The position numbers and the translations under genes were made by a program. Shown here piece by piece: positions 40,102-51,082 of a DNA stretch of 64,000 nt. The stretch is from Nereocystis luetkeana (Eukaryota > Sar > Phaeophyceae > Laminariales > Laminariaceae). Position 1 is the first letter of the stretch. The number at the start of each line of letters is the position of its first letter. The notes below the pieces were generated by a model. The model had not been told where the DNA came from. It saw nothing but the letters and a program-made list of their open reading frames with translations, and did not search any database. The DNA lies in the NCBI GenBank assembly GCA_031213475.1, contig JARUPZ010000005.1, positions 11,293,260 to 11,357,259 of the forward strand, given 5' to 3'.

Positions 40102-41090
40102 GTGAACCAGCTAAGGATGGACAGAGGAGCCGCAGACGCGCTGCTTGCGGCAGCGTACGAGTGGTCGCCGACGCCTGGGAGTATCCTGAATCGTACGTTA
40201 TGGACGACTGAGGACGCAGTGGCCTCGATGGCCGGAGGACCTGCCGTGGAGAATAAAGGGGAGTTGAGCGTGTTCATGCTGAGTGGTTTCCCGGAAGGCG
40301 TAGAACCGCCCCCGCAGTCCGTAGCAGATGTAGAGCGTTCCCGATATAAAGCGGCGTGGCACGAGGCCATGCAAATTGAGTTGGACGGTCACAAAACGAC
40401 CGGTTCATATGAAGCCGCGACACCGCCACGAGGGCGGAAACCTGTAGGCGCGAAGTAGGTGTTCACCTACAAGACGGATAAGGATGGTGTGATAGTAAAG
40501 ACAAAGGCCAGACTTGTGGCTAAGGGTTTTAGCCAGGTGCAGGACGTATATTACTTTCAAACGTTTGCACCAACTCCTTCGTCAGCGTCAGTTAAAATTC
40601 TGGCGACTGTTGCCAACGAATATGGTCTGAAGATTTTCCATCTAGACGTCGCGCAAGCTTTTGTTCGCGCGAAACACGACGCCAAGTTAACATGAAACTA
40701 CCCGGTGGGTGTGGTGACATGTCAGGAAGGATCGTCCGCTTGAACAGATCACTGTATGGTCTAAAGCAGAGCGGACGGCAGTGGGCCGGATTATTGGTAG
40801 AAACCGTGGTAGAGTACGGTATGGAGCAGTGTAGGTCTGACCCGTGTGTTTTTCGCATGGTTGTGGACGGCAAGGTAGAACTGATCATGGCCGTCCATAT
40901 AGATGACATCGTGATCGCAGGATCGGACGAGACATGCAGAGAGATTTCCATGCCACGCTAGTTACGAAATTCCCCCCAAAAAACCTCGGCGAACTGACTT
41001 GGTATACTGGTTGTGCTTTCAAACGCGACTGGGACTTGGGAACATTGGAGATTACGAAGAAGGCGTTTACAGAGAGCATGCTGAATCGTT
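40102..41090 (+). pseudogene. Copia reverse transcriptase
   Basis: The frame from 40,102 gives the linker end and WHEAMQIELDGHKTTGSYE with RGRKPVGAK, then a TAG (40,456-40,458) where W usually follows, and VFTYKTDKDGVIVKTKARLV. Then come AKGFSQVQD, FQTFAPTPSSASVKIL, IFHLDVAQAFVRA (catalytic Asp in L-D-V), a stop at 40,693, then KLPGGCGDMSGRIVRLNRSL and YGLKQSGRQW. VHIDDIVIAG at about 40,891-40,920 is the YxDD box (HIDD), and KNLGELTWYTGC follows after a frameshift. The catalytic residues are retained, but two stops and at least one frameshift inactivate it. Confidence 0.8.
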
Positions 41091-41855
41091 TTGGTGTTAA
41101 CTCATCCTCTGACATCCCCGCGACCCACCGGTGTGGAACTAGATCCAAGAGAGGAGGGCGAAATTGGAGCAGACTGGCTGTACAGGGAGGCTGTGGGCAG
41201 CTTGATGTGGCTGTCGACCATAACGAGGCCGGACATCTCGAACGCTGTGCGTGCTGTGGCGTGCCCCTCCCACAACACAAAAGAGAGGCACTGGAAGGCA
41301 TTTTTAAAGATTATGGCTTACCTCCATGGGACCAAGTTTATGGGATTGACTTTTGTGCGGGATTCGGGAGTGAATTTGACAGCGTATAATGATGCTGATT
41401 ATGCCGATAAGTCGAACGATAGGCGCTCGGTATCGGGGACGGTAATTACCCAAGGGGGTGCGGCCGTCAGTTGGGCAAGTAGTACGCAGAGGTGTGTTAC
41501 GTTGTCGACAGCAGAAGCAGAGTATGTCGCCCTGGGTGAAGGGGTGAAGGAAGCCTTGTTTACGTGCGCTGTGTTGTCGTTTATTTGTCCAGAGCTAAGC
41601 GGATCATGTGTTCGGGTTTTCGAGGATAACCAGGGGGCAATAGCGTTGGCTGAGGACCCTCTTAGTTCTGCGCGGAGTAAGCATATTGACGTGCGTTTTC
41701 ATTTTGTCAGAGAGCTACTTCGTGCTAACAAGATCGACATTCAGTTCGTAGCTTCGGAAGAGCAGCACGCGGATATTTTGTCGAAATCCCTTGCTGCGAC
41801 CCCTTTTAAGTCTCATCGTAGGTTCTTGTTGAATCTGCCTTTGGACGGCGAATAA
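41091..41855 (+). pseudogene. Copia RNase H and C-terminus
   Basis: A 254-codon open frame: YREAVGSLMWLSTITRPDIS, NAVRAVAC, HWKAFLKIMAYLHGTK, YNDADYADKSNDRRSVSG (D-A-D box), CVTLSTAEAEYVALGEGVKE (catalytic Glu), FEDNQGAIALAEDP, SKHIDVRFHFVRELL, and EEQHADILSKSL followed by the C-terminus. It is intact at the motif level and parallel to the 13.8-kb copy but clearly a different family. It is separated from RT by a frameshift at about 41,090. Confidence 0.8.
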
Positions 41856-42389
41856 GGGGGTATGAGCATTGTTCGATGAGTACCATGTTTGAGTGATGCG
41901 AGGAATAATCCGTCAGGTCGCCAACCCTGCCCCAACTCGTCAGGGCATGGGGGAGTAGGGCACAGCTTGGCATTTTATTTTCTGGCCATGGTCATCGTTT
42001 GGAATGCGGCCGTTGTTCAATTGCAATTGTTTGGAGTATATGTTATACAGGGGGTTTTTACCCGGTGGCTGGATTTCCTCCTGCGGGACTGTCTTTGGCT
42101 GTTTTTAGGTCCTAGCAAGTCTTGAATGTCTCTTCGGTCTCGTCACTGCTGTGAAGAGCCAAGGAGGGTGTTCGTTTGGATCGTTCCAGCAGCGACGGTT
42201 ACAAGTTGTAGAGTGTTGCGTATATCTTCGCAAGGGTTATTATGAGTTTTGCCGTGTGTTCATGAGGAGAGTTCGAGCACTCCATTCTCTGTTCTCCGCT
42301 CTCCGTTCTCCGCTCCGAGCTACGAGCTAGGCTCCGCTCTCTCTCTCCTGCTCTGTCCTCTAATACAACGACTATAAATAATCTCATCA

Positions 42390-42750
42390 GATCACGTGGT
42401 GGTCAGGGCATCCAGGTTTGGACTCTACGAACAGCTCCTGCTCGTGCCGCTCCTTCTGGTACCGCTCTTGCTGGTACCAGGTGCTGCTTTTGCTTTCGCT
42501 GCTTCTGCTGGTACCGGATGATCCTCGCGCTGGCGCTGATCCAGTAGACGACATCGCCTGCTCCTGGTGGTGCTGCTTGTACAGAGTGGACAGCACGTTC
42601 TCTTGCTGCCGCTATTAATGGTGCTGCCTTCAATACACCTACCAAAACTCCCCAAGACTCCTCTGCCTCTCCCTCTTCTGGCGGATTTCTGAAGCCCGTT
42701 CCAAACAGGCCTATCGACGTCTGCACCGTGTCCTTCGCGCTCGAGACAGG
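42390..42750. other. Sequence downstream of Copia, with R-H-E-Q-E-like repeat
   Basis: The minus frame 42,387-42,596 contains WYQQERYQKERHEQELF, related to the 38.5-kb repeat. No other gene signal is seen. Homology to a known element was not recognised. Confidence 0.4.
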
Positions 42751-42851
42751 AGGTGGCGGTGAGTTGTGTTCTGTGCTCCTCTGTTTCTGTTGTTGTTGTT
42801 GTTGTTGTTGTTGATGATGTCTGCTCCCTATGTCTACCGCCGCGGCTGCAG

Positions 42852-42891
<40 letters not shown>

Positions 42892-44160
42892 CCTGGTATC
42901 CCCTATGTCTACCGTCGCGGCTGACGTTGAGTTTTTTCCATACTACCATGGTACTCGCCGTTTTTTTTTGTGCGAGAGCACGACTTGGTGGCGCAGCCCT
43001 TTGCTGCTGCAGTTGCTACAACTGCTTGCTGCTGCTCCTTTTCCTCCTGTTGTTACCCCGCGCGCCTACCGTCCCTAATGCTGTTTTTTTCAGGTTAGTT
43101 CATGTAGTCGTCGTTCGCGTTGTTGCGTTTGTAGGCACCTTTGAGTCAGTGTCTACCGCTGCTTCTGCTGGTGTTGTTTATGCTGTTGTTGACGTTGTTG
43201 CTGTTTCCGCACGTTGTCGACCTCCAGCAATGAATCTACAGCCAATATATTTTCGTCGTTGCTTTTTTCTTACGAGCTTACGCCGAGATATGTGGGTATT
43301 ATCGTATGCGCTGCTGCTGCCGTTGCTGCTGCTGCCGCTGCTGCTGCCGATATTATGTACAGCCTGCATCCCTGTTCACACCGAGACAGGTGTCCACCTT
43401 CGCTGATGCTGCTGTTGTTTACCTGGTATGCGGTTGGTGGTGGTGCTGTTGCTGTTCCCGCACGTAGTCGACCTTTCAGTAATAAATCCAAGACAAAACA
43501 CGTACTACTGTAATTTCCACAATAAATAATACCATTTATTTGTTTACGTGCTACTGCGCCTACTGACATTTGCTTTTGTGCTGCTGCTGCCGCTGCTGCT
43601 GGTATTGTTTCTGATGCAGATGTCGGCGTTGCTGCTGTTCACGCGGCTGTTGTTGTTGCTGATTTGTTTCCACACTTGCCATTTTTATTTGTATTACGAG
43701 ACTCGACTTGGTGGCGCAGCCCACTCCTGCTGCTGCTTCTGCTGCTGTTGCTGCTCTTTTCCCTGGTACTGTAACCTCGCGGGTCTGCCGACCCTGATGC
43801 TGCATTCGTTGTTTATGTAGTCGTCGTCGTGTTGCTGTAGTAGGCGTCTACCGCCCCGCTGCTGCTGTTGCTGTTCATGCTTTTGTTGTTGGCGGTGTTG
43901 CTGTTCTCGCACGTCCGTGAGAACACGACTTGATGGCGCAGCCCAATGCTGCTGTTGCTGCTGCTGCTGCTCATTTTCCTGCTGCTCTAACCCCGCGCGC
44001 CTATCGTCCCTGATGCTGATTTTGTTGTGTACGCAGTAATTGTTCGCTTTGTTGCTGTTGTAGGCAGCTTTGTCGGTGTCTGCCGCCTCTGCTGCTGCAG
44101 CTGTTGTCTATGTTGGTGTTATTGCTGTTCCCGCATGTTGTCGACCTTCAGCACCAAATA
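42750..44160 (+). repeat. CTG/TTG-rich tandem array (unit about 225-240 bp) with pure TTG tracts
   Basis: The word ACTTG(G/A)TGGCGCAGCCC occurs at about 42,983, 43,706 and 43,930. CCGCA(C/T)GT(T/A)GTCGACCT occurs at about 43,210, 43,460 and 44,133. GCCTACCGTCCCTAATGCTG and its variants recur after each GCAGCCC block. Pure TTG/GTT microsatellites lie at 42,787-42,813 and 42,851-42,890. Translations in every frame are homopolymeric and I do not regard them as genes. Confidence 0.65.
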
Positions 44161-46874
44161 CAAGACACAAATACATATATATATATACTCGAAGTATATA
44201 TACAAGGTTCCCCTCCGGGACGTCCCTAGGGGAGTGGCGCAAGAAATAATACTCGTCATTTGAAATACCTGCACACCTGTCCATTTGTAACTACATTAAC
44301 TACATCCACCCATCATTAACGTGAAGAACACACTCACATTTTTTTTAGGACCGACTATATGTACCGCTGTTTGTGGATATAGTGTGGGATCGTTACTAAT
44401 ACGGGGGACCATAGAGAATAGGACCTATGGTACACATAAAAAACTACCAGGTATATATTTAACCATTTTTACTAACAATATTTGGTCCTATTCACTATGG
44501 TTCCCCGTACTACTATTACGATAATATCGAGGGTATACGGGTAGTAGGTGGATATTGATCCTGAACAGTGACTCGCGGCGATCAATTCAATGCTTGTGGC
44601 TGAAACGTAAGTACAGCATGTTGCGCGAGGTCGTGGTTGCGACATGGTACTTTGTGACCGGCTGAGTACAATCCAGCACAACATACAAAATATATTCCCG
44701 GAAAAAATAAAGGTTTCTTGGTGCTCACGGTGAAAAATAAGGAGAACGTCGAGATACTGAGAGTATTCCCAGTAAATACTCCTCGCGGTACATATTCACG
44801 AAATAAATACTGCCAGCGCTTCAAGTATTCGAGTTGTCCCCAGCGAAAGTAGTTTACTCCAACTCCCACTCGTCGAACCATAAATCTGTGAGTGATTCGT
44901 GCCGAACAATGGGCCTGAGAGCTGTCGACACGGTACACAGACGGTCGAACTATACTTCGTACTCCAAGGTTTACTGAACATATTGAGAGTATTTCGGCAC
45001 TGCGAGTACTCGCAGTACGAACACTTCTAATGCCAACGGACGAAACACTTAAAAGCATGCCTGGTACTTGCAGTACCTGCATCATCAGTAAAGAACCTCG
45101 AGATACTTGAAGCACTCATACTGCGAAAAGCACGAAGTACCAACAGTAATTTTGTCCCGAACATATTTAGTCCCAACTATTGGGAGCAACTAGCTGTGAA
45201 AGGTTGGGGTATGTACGCACGCCACACATTAGCGCGCCCAAACTCCGCGGTCTTCCTTGCGTAGAAACACACAACTTGTAGTACGTATAAATAGTGCCTG
45301 GTGGGTCATAAAAGCAAGGTGGATATACCCGTACACACTAAAAGGAAAGGTGAAAAAAAAAAGCATATTGGATGGTGAGAGGGTCGAACCCCGGTACAGG
45401 GTAGCGCATATAGAATCAAGTGCAGGTTATCACACTTATCACCAACTATACATGTACCGTACTGTTTTTTTCGTCATGTAAAACACATTGCAGGATTTTG
45501 AGAGTAGCTTGTACTGCTGTAAAATGCCATGCTATAAGATACGTGTACTGCGACAAAGGAACGTGTACTGCTGTGCTCTTTAGCTGGCTCTAGGGCATAT
45601 CGGTCAGCAGTACGCAGGACACACAACAGCAGTCAGTAAGTACTGCTGCTGTAAGTATTATTCCACGAATGAATGCTGCTGTACACGATGCTACGACCGA
45701 TTGGTTGTACTGGACTCGACAAGAGTGTACACCATCCAGGATCCAGGGATCGGTATGGAGCAAAAAATGCCGGTCACACATTGCTGCTGCAGGTAGATAT
45801 GCACCATGTGCATAGATAGGCGAAATGCCGATGACAACAACAAACATTACTGTAGTACTGAGAGTGCATCCGTATAGTATGCTGCCTACTTCTACTGTTG
45901 GCGCACTGTGCCGAGCACATCTGGAGCAGTGGCATTGATGGATGACACACAGCAACACACAGCGGCAGAAGAAGCAGCAGGGAGAGAGGTGATGATACAG
46001 GTTTCCTGGTACGCCAGCCTGGGTGTGTACGTCAAAAAGTATGAAACAAAATATGGTACTTGGAAAGGCAGATGGTGGAATACGGACGGCAGGCTCCGAC
46101 AAACACAACCCGCCAGAGCAATACTGCGCATATGGGTGTGTCGCACACGGACAGCTAATGGGCGGCAGCGTTGATACAATGAGATCTGCGATTGTCTGTT
46201 GTGTACCTGGTGTGAAGAAAACACACGACTATTTAACATTACGTACGTACGAAATAAGGCCTCTCGTATCGAAACCAGGGAAATCGTCTTATCCACTCCC
46301 GCCGAAAAAAACAAATTTGAGCTCCTGCCACGCACTCAAGAGTTCACGCATCGCGCCGAGACCTCGACGAATGTGGCCGGCCGGACTTTATGTGCCTGAA
46401 CATTTGTTGTTTTGCCGAAAAGTGCTTTGTACGAAGAGAAAAGTTGGCAAGAGCACGAAAATTTGACAAACCTACGTACACATATACCAGGTACTCTTAA
46501 TAATATATATTTTTTTGCACTAAACATTTTGGCCATTTTGCTTTTCTTGATACGAGATCACATCGAGACAGGGGTATAGTACGCGCACTGCGATTTGTAT
46601 ATGCGTTGCTGCTGTAGCAGCTGTCGTTGTTGGTTTTTTCAACACAATAACCAAGCTTTTTCCGAACAGTTGCCGTTGTTGTTTACAGCCTGCCTTTCTT
46701 TCGACACCGAGACAGTTGTCCCCCGCCGCTGCTGCTGTTGTTGTTCAGACATGATAACAGGCAGGCGTTGAGTACACTATCACGTTCCCATGATTTATGC
46801 TGCTGCTCTTCCTTGCTAATGTTTTTTTTGTTTGCGTATAGAAGTCTACTGGAACTATTTGTTTAGGATACCAG

Positions 46875-46922
<48 letters not shown>

Positions 46923-47200
46923 CCCTACTACTACTACTACTACTACTACTACTTACGTTTGCCGCCGCCATTGGCGTTGTTGTTGTTATTGTTCCCCTCC
47001 CATTCCTGTTTACCTTTCATGTTTTCTTCCTGTACAGCGCATTCTAACGCCCGTGTGTGGGAACAACAGTCTTAAGGACGTCGTCTCGGGCTGCCCCTCC
47101 GACTCTATCTCTGCCACGAAAAGAGAGGTAATGGTTTGGCAACATCATTCATCGCATCCAATTCCTAATTACCTTTCTTGCTTCCTTCCTCTACAGCGCA
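44160..47200. other. Unassigned spacer with one MITE and microsatellites
   Basis: Contains an AT dinucleotide stretch (44,177-44,210), MITE family 2 copy 2 (44,399-44,509) and a (CTA)n microsatellite at about 46,875-46,953. At 46,684-46,745 a block resembles 43,365-43,420 (ACAGCCTGC..., ACACCGAGACAG). Open frames such as 45,590-46,108 (-) and 45,908-46,174 (+) overlap each other and show no motif. Confidence 0.4.
44399..44509 (+). mobile_element. MITE family 2, copy 2 (111 bp)
   Basis: Begins ATACGGGGGACCATAG and ends CTATGGTTCCCCGTA, inverted terminal repeats of about 15 bp. It is flanked by CTA on both sides (44,396-44,398 and 44,510-44,512), a 3-bp target duplication. Its reverse complement aligns end to end with the 56,945-57,048 copy. 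Confidence 0.8.
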
Positions 47201-47204
47201 CGCC

Positions 47205-48560
47205 AGCGCGTATTTTCTAAAATTAGTTCCAAGTTGATGTTCAACTAAATTCATACCAAATGAAATCTTTGAGTCCAATACGTCTTCGTGCATGTCTCTT
47301 TTGCGCTCGGGGATCGTTTTCTATTATATTTTTTTGCAGGTCAGGAAGGGTACTCTTAATATCTACTGCGAAGGAACTCTCGAGGACAACGACATCTTGA
47401 TCGACCTGTGCAAGGCCCCCCTGCACTTCTCGTGCTCCAAGCGCTCCAGAAAGCTCTTCATCGACCACGTCGAGCAAGTTCAGGGCGGACGCCACGAGAA
47501 GTTCGAAAAGGCTAGGGTGGAACTCGAGAAGATCGCCGCCTAGCGGGAAGGATGTGTCGGTCGATCTACTCGGTTCGGACTCGGAATAGATCTTCGTACT
47601 TTAAGAGTCTGTTCTCGTGTCTATCATGATCTTCCGGTAGAGCACCATACCTAGTTGATCTGCCTTTGGTCTGCGCCTGGCGTCTTAATTTAGGGGTGTT
47701 CGAAAACGTCTAGTTGCACCGTGCGTCTGCGTCTAAAAAATTTATATACTTTCAACTAACATCCGTTGTGCGTGTACTTGGACGCCTGCCAGCGGGTGCT
47801 TGCGTTCAAGCGTGGCGAGCGGACTGGTTCATTTTTGTTAGGTGGGTGTTTCTTCACGTACGAAAAGTGTCAGGTTTTGCATCACCTTCATCAAGCTAGT
47901 GCCTTGGCGAGTGCCAAATCTAACTGACTTTGCTGCATCTTTTTTGGCCACTATGACAGCGAAGGATCCTGTTTTTTCTATCTACTTTGGGTGTTAGCAA
48001 GGGTGCTGCTTCCGTTTTTAGTAGTAGTGGCGTTGGCGTTTGCGAGTAAATTTCTGCGACTCCTCCGGTCGCTTCGAGTTCTTTGCGTTTCACGCCCGCC
48101 CTGGGCCCACTGCTACGCTTCGTTGAAGACGTATTTCCTTGAGGAAGTATTGTCGTAGTTGGTTTGGGCGTCCGCCAAAGGTTTTGTTAGGTGTCGAACC
48201 GTTAGGTGTCGCAAGACATGTGTCTACTGTTGCTCCGGTTCGTTAAAGAAGTGCTTACTGTCGTAGTTGCATATCACGCTCATGTCCCCTTCATGTCTCA
48301 TAACAGCAGTAATACGAAGTACATAATTTCTACCTGATTTTCGGTCATTAGAACTGCCCTCTTGCGTCACCCTCATTTGTAGGTTCCACTACTATTTTCC
48401 TTCTACTACTACATATTTTGTTGTTAACAGGTACATTTGAGTTATTGCCGAAATTGCAGGACATAACTGCAATTGGTAGAATAGTTCAAAACTACCCAAC
48501 GAATACGCATTTCGGCAAGAGTCTTCTTACACGCTACGCTCATGCCACTGCGAAGGGAGA
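47205..48560 (+). repeat. Segmental duplication, contiguous copy
   Basis: Contiguous counterpart of 33,575-34,825 plus 37,985-38,140. It starts in the intron-like sequence before the 47.3-kb exon and ends in TTCGGCAAGAGTCTTCTTAC and flanking sequence. Identity by eye is roughly 80%. It is the reference that shows the other copy was interrupted. Confidence 0.8.
47337..47543 (+). CDS. Terminal exon of an unknown small protein (intact copy)
   Basis: TATTATATTTTTTTGCAG, a pyrimidine-rich stretch ending in AG, looks like a 3' splice site directly before the exon. The frame then reads VRKGTLNIYCEGTLEDND, ILIDLCKAPLHFSCSKRSRK, LFIDHVEQVQGGRHEKFEKA and RVELEKIAA, then TAG at 47,541-47,543 (about 68 residues). 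The C-terminal part is a charged helix. The paralogue at 33.8 kb aligns residue by residue but has three stops. I do not recognise the family; the upstream exon was not identified. It may be part of a multi-copy gene or an element-borne gene. Confidence 0.5.
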   Translation, partial: QVRKGTLNIYCEGTLEDNDILIDLCKAPLHFSCSKRSRKLFIDHVEQVQGGRHEKFEKARVELEKIAA

Positions 48561-48955
48561 GCTTGCATATATATTTATATGAATTTGTATATATATGCAA
48601 ATGTATATATATATATATATATGTCGATCGTGGCCAAACCTCTCGGCGGCCGAAGCTCAGCAGCAAGCAGAAGAAGACAGGATCCTTCGCTGTCTTATCA
48701 CAGTGACTAAGAATCGTGGCAGGACGGCACGAGACATATTTTCCTTGTTTGGCGGGAAAACAAATTACAACGGGACGGAAAAATAAAAACATAAAACGTT
48801 TGCGGGACGGGACAGCGGGGGCACAATTTCTCGACGGGACAGGACGGTAGAATTTAACGGGACAGATATTTCACGACACGACGGGACGGTAAATATGTTT
48901 TTCTCCGGCGGGATGGGACATTAAATCGTTTTCCCCACGGCAGGGCGGGACGGTT
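48560..48955. repeat. AT repeat and GGGACGG-rich minisatellite
   Basis: 48,565-48,625 is an AT-rich tract with (TA)9-like runs. 48,715-48,955 is dense in GGGACGG/CGGGACAGG words at irregular intervals. The second Gypsy-NADAR copy ends where this minisatellite begins, so it may have grown at a break point. Confidence 0.6.
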
Positions 48956-49700
48956 ATTTTGTTTTTGGTGCCCTCGATGAGGCAAGGGCTGTGTTCTGGC
49001 AGCGCGAGAGAGGGCTCGACACTAGGTGCGACAACCAAAGCCTTGGGGCTGTGATCAGCCGGCGCGTCAGAAAAATAGGTCGAAAACTCCAGAGGAGGAC
49101 CTGGGCAAGCGCAGTCCACGGCCAAATGCTGGGCGGCGCTGGCGAAATCTCAGGAATTCTGTCTGTCGTGGCCTGAGTGAAAAATTGATGAGAGGAGTCG
49201 GGGTGTGCCAACCCGGCCTCACTTAAACGGAGGATGTCCCGAACGGCGGAAGGAGCTTTCCAGAGCAAACTTTTCCCACGCCACCGAGAGGGATCTTGAG
49301 CCTCGGGGTCATCTGCCCGGAGACCGATGCCACACACGGGGTTAGAAGGGCTGGCTTGAGCCAAACGTTTGGTGCCAGTGCTCACAAGGTGCTGCTTGAT
49401 GACCGGGTTCTGCGTGAATTTGCCAAAGGAACCAGCAAGGACGGCGTCTTCCTGAACGCGGTCCCAGGTAGCGCAATTGAAGTTTTGCACGCCTCGACCG
49501 AGGCGTTTGTTCTCGCGAGGGTCTGGCGAAGCCATGTTTCGATCCGCTGTGTCGTGGTCCAAAATCACGCGAGCCTTTTCAGCCATCATATACTGCTCCG
49601 CTCAGGAATATGGCACTCCGTCAGTGGCAAAAAACGAGGGGGACCACAGCGAAAACTAGGAGGGGGGCTGCCAGAACCGTATCACGCGCTCCGTTGAATA
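48954..49700 (-). pseudogene. NADAR domain, Gypsy copy 2
   Basis: The minus strand reads FWQPPS, stop, FSLWSPSFFATDGVPYS, stop, AEQYMMAEKARVILDHD, MASPDPRENKRLGRGVQNFN, WDRVQEDAVLAGSFGKFTQN, HLVSTGTKRLAQASP, then CGIGLRADDPEAQDPSRW. The family WGIG motif is CGIG here. The helix-loop core from 49,589 onward is in one open frame without the frameshift of copy 1. The two stops and the W-to-C change make it inactive, and its lesions differ from those of copy 1, so the ancestor was intact when the copies separated. The frame runs on to PSLALPEH-type sequence at the truncation. Confidence 0.8.
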
Positions 49701-49973
49701 CTCGAGAGTAGGGTCGAAGACCGAAGATGTCGAGTCGTCGGTGGCCACCGTTGCGGTGTGTGGGGGGGGATTGTGCTCCACTGATAACACTGAGCCCCTG
49801 GTGCACGAGGCGAGTCCGGTTCCACGTATGCTGGCTCAGTGTCACCATTGCCCGTAGGCAAAAAATCGCGAGAAGGTTCTCCTACTGTGCCCGATGATCT
49901 ATGTCCTGGACCAAAGGGGGCAGGGGGCGCTGAGCCCGTTCTGCTTGATGAGAGCTTCGATTCTTCCCATTTT

Positions 49974-50963
49974 TTACGTGTATTCTGTCCGGTTGATCAG
50001 ACCGGAGGCTATGGAGTCACCACTGGCTCCACGGGTAGTACAAAGGTTTTGCTCTTCCACTGGAGCCGAAAGAGCGCGGCGCACGCGGAGTGGCGTGCAC
50101 GAAGACAAAAAAGGGTCTGCAGACCCTGTAGACGCCTTCGAAAACGGTGCGCCGGTGGGGGGCAACAAAGGGTCCACCGGATAGGGCTTCCATCCTGTAG
50201 ACCTGGTGGAGAAGGGGGACGAGGTAGCTACTTTTGCCGACTCTTCCGTGAAAGGAAAAAGGGTGAGGCGGCCACCGTTATTTCGAGGAAACATCGAGTC
50301 AAGCTTCAACCGAGATTTCGGGGTTTCGGTATTTGCCTTCCCACACCTCAAACCGACGGCCACCGCATGGCCGGGAAGTGAAAGATGGGGACACCCTCGC
50401 TGACACGAACGACTCGACGGCGCGACTGGCGTAGTGCCGCGCGGTGCGTGGTTTGGAAGAGCGACATTTACCACGCCTGCTCTCGTGCCCATGGTGAGGG
50501 GAGCGGCGTTCGAGGCGGGCCCCCCGTCGTCGGCGAAGACGCCCGCCCCCCCCCCCGGTACAACCGGTCTAGATGAGTCGCTGCGTCGGTACAAGGGACG
50601 GAGCAACACGCGGGGGGGAGCGGCGCGGGGCTGCGCTGAGTGCTGAGTGAACCTGGGACGCGTGCATGTGGTGAAATAAACAATAATCTCCCGGCAATGC
50701 TGGCGGCGGGCGGGCAGGAGGAGCCGAGCCGCCGTCGACCTGTCAGTTACCGGCGCGGAAGGTGCCAAGCTGGCGTCCGCTGAGGCTACCGTCCGAATTG
50801 TGCGAGGCACCGTAGCGAACCCCCGGCGCGGTAGTCGCGGTGGAAAAGGCAAGGATGGTCGAACCACCACCGTGGTAACCGGAGTTAGACTGTTTGTGCC
50901 CTCGTTCCACGTGTGTGTTGTAGCCGTCGGCTTGTCTGTGTTCCTGGCCGTGATGCTACCCAC
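49974..50963 (-). pseudogene. Gypsy Gag-NADAR linker, copy 2
   Basis: A 329-codon Ser/Thr/Pro/Arg-rich frame. Its DNA matches window positions 1-640 of copy 1 (for example GTACCGACGCAGCGACTC versus GGACCGACGCAGCGACTC, and TCGTTCGTGTCAGCGAGGGTGTCC). Low-complexity, probably disordered linker between the zinc knuckle and the NADAR domain. The frame itself is not certain to be the native one. Confidence 0.45.
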
Positions 50964-51082
50964 GCGAATGGCCGGAACGATGCCTGCTTTTAGTTTTGTG
51001 GTTGTGCCTGTTGGGCCGTGAGTTTGTTTCGCGGCTGTGTAGGAGGATCATGCGTTCTTACCAACGACGGAACGCCGCGCCG

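Larger units (their letters stand above)
39010..42389 (+). mobile_element. Ty1/Copia remnant with RT and RNase H
   Basis: The plus-strand order is a duplicated integrase-RT linker, a scrap of integrase C-terminus (39,437-39,540), the linker again, RT (about 40,330-41,090) and RNase H (about 41,090-41,855). Gag, protease and most of integrase are missing. After the stop at 41,855, a G-run (AAGGGGG) that could be a polypurine tract precedes TGAGCATT at 41,863. The stretch 41,863-42,389 starts TG, ends CA and contains AATAAT-type sequence, so it is a candidate 3' LTR, but no partner copy is present to confirm it. Confidence 0.7.

Noticed and set aside
43178-43406. Poly-Ser/Ala/Leu frames in the CTG region
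   Set aside because: Trinucleotide repeats are open in several frames at once; this is not evidence of a gene.
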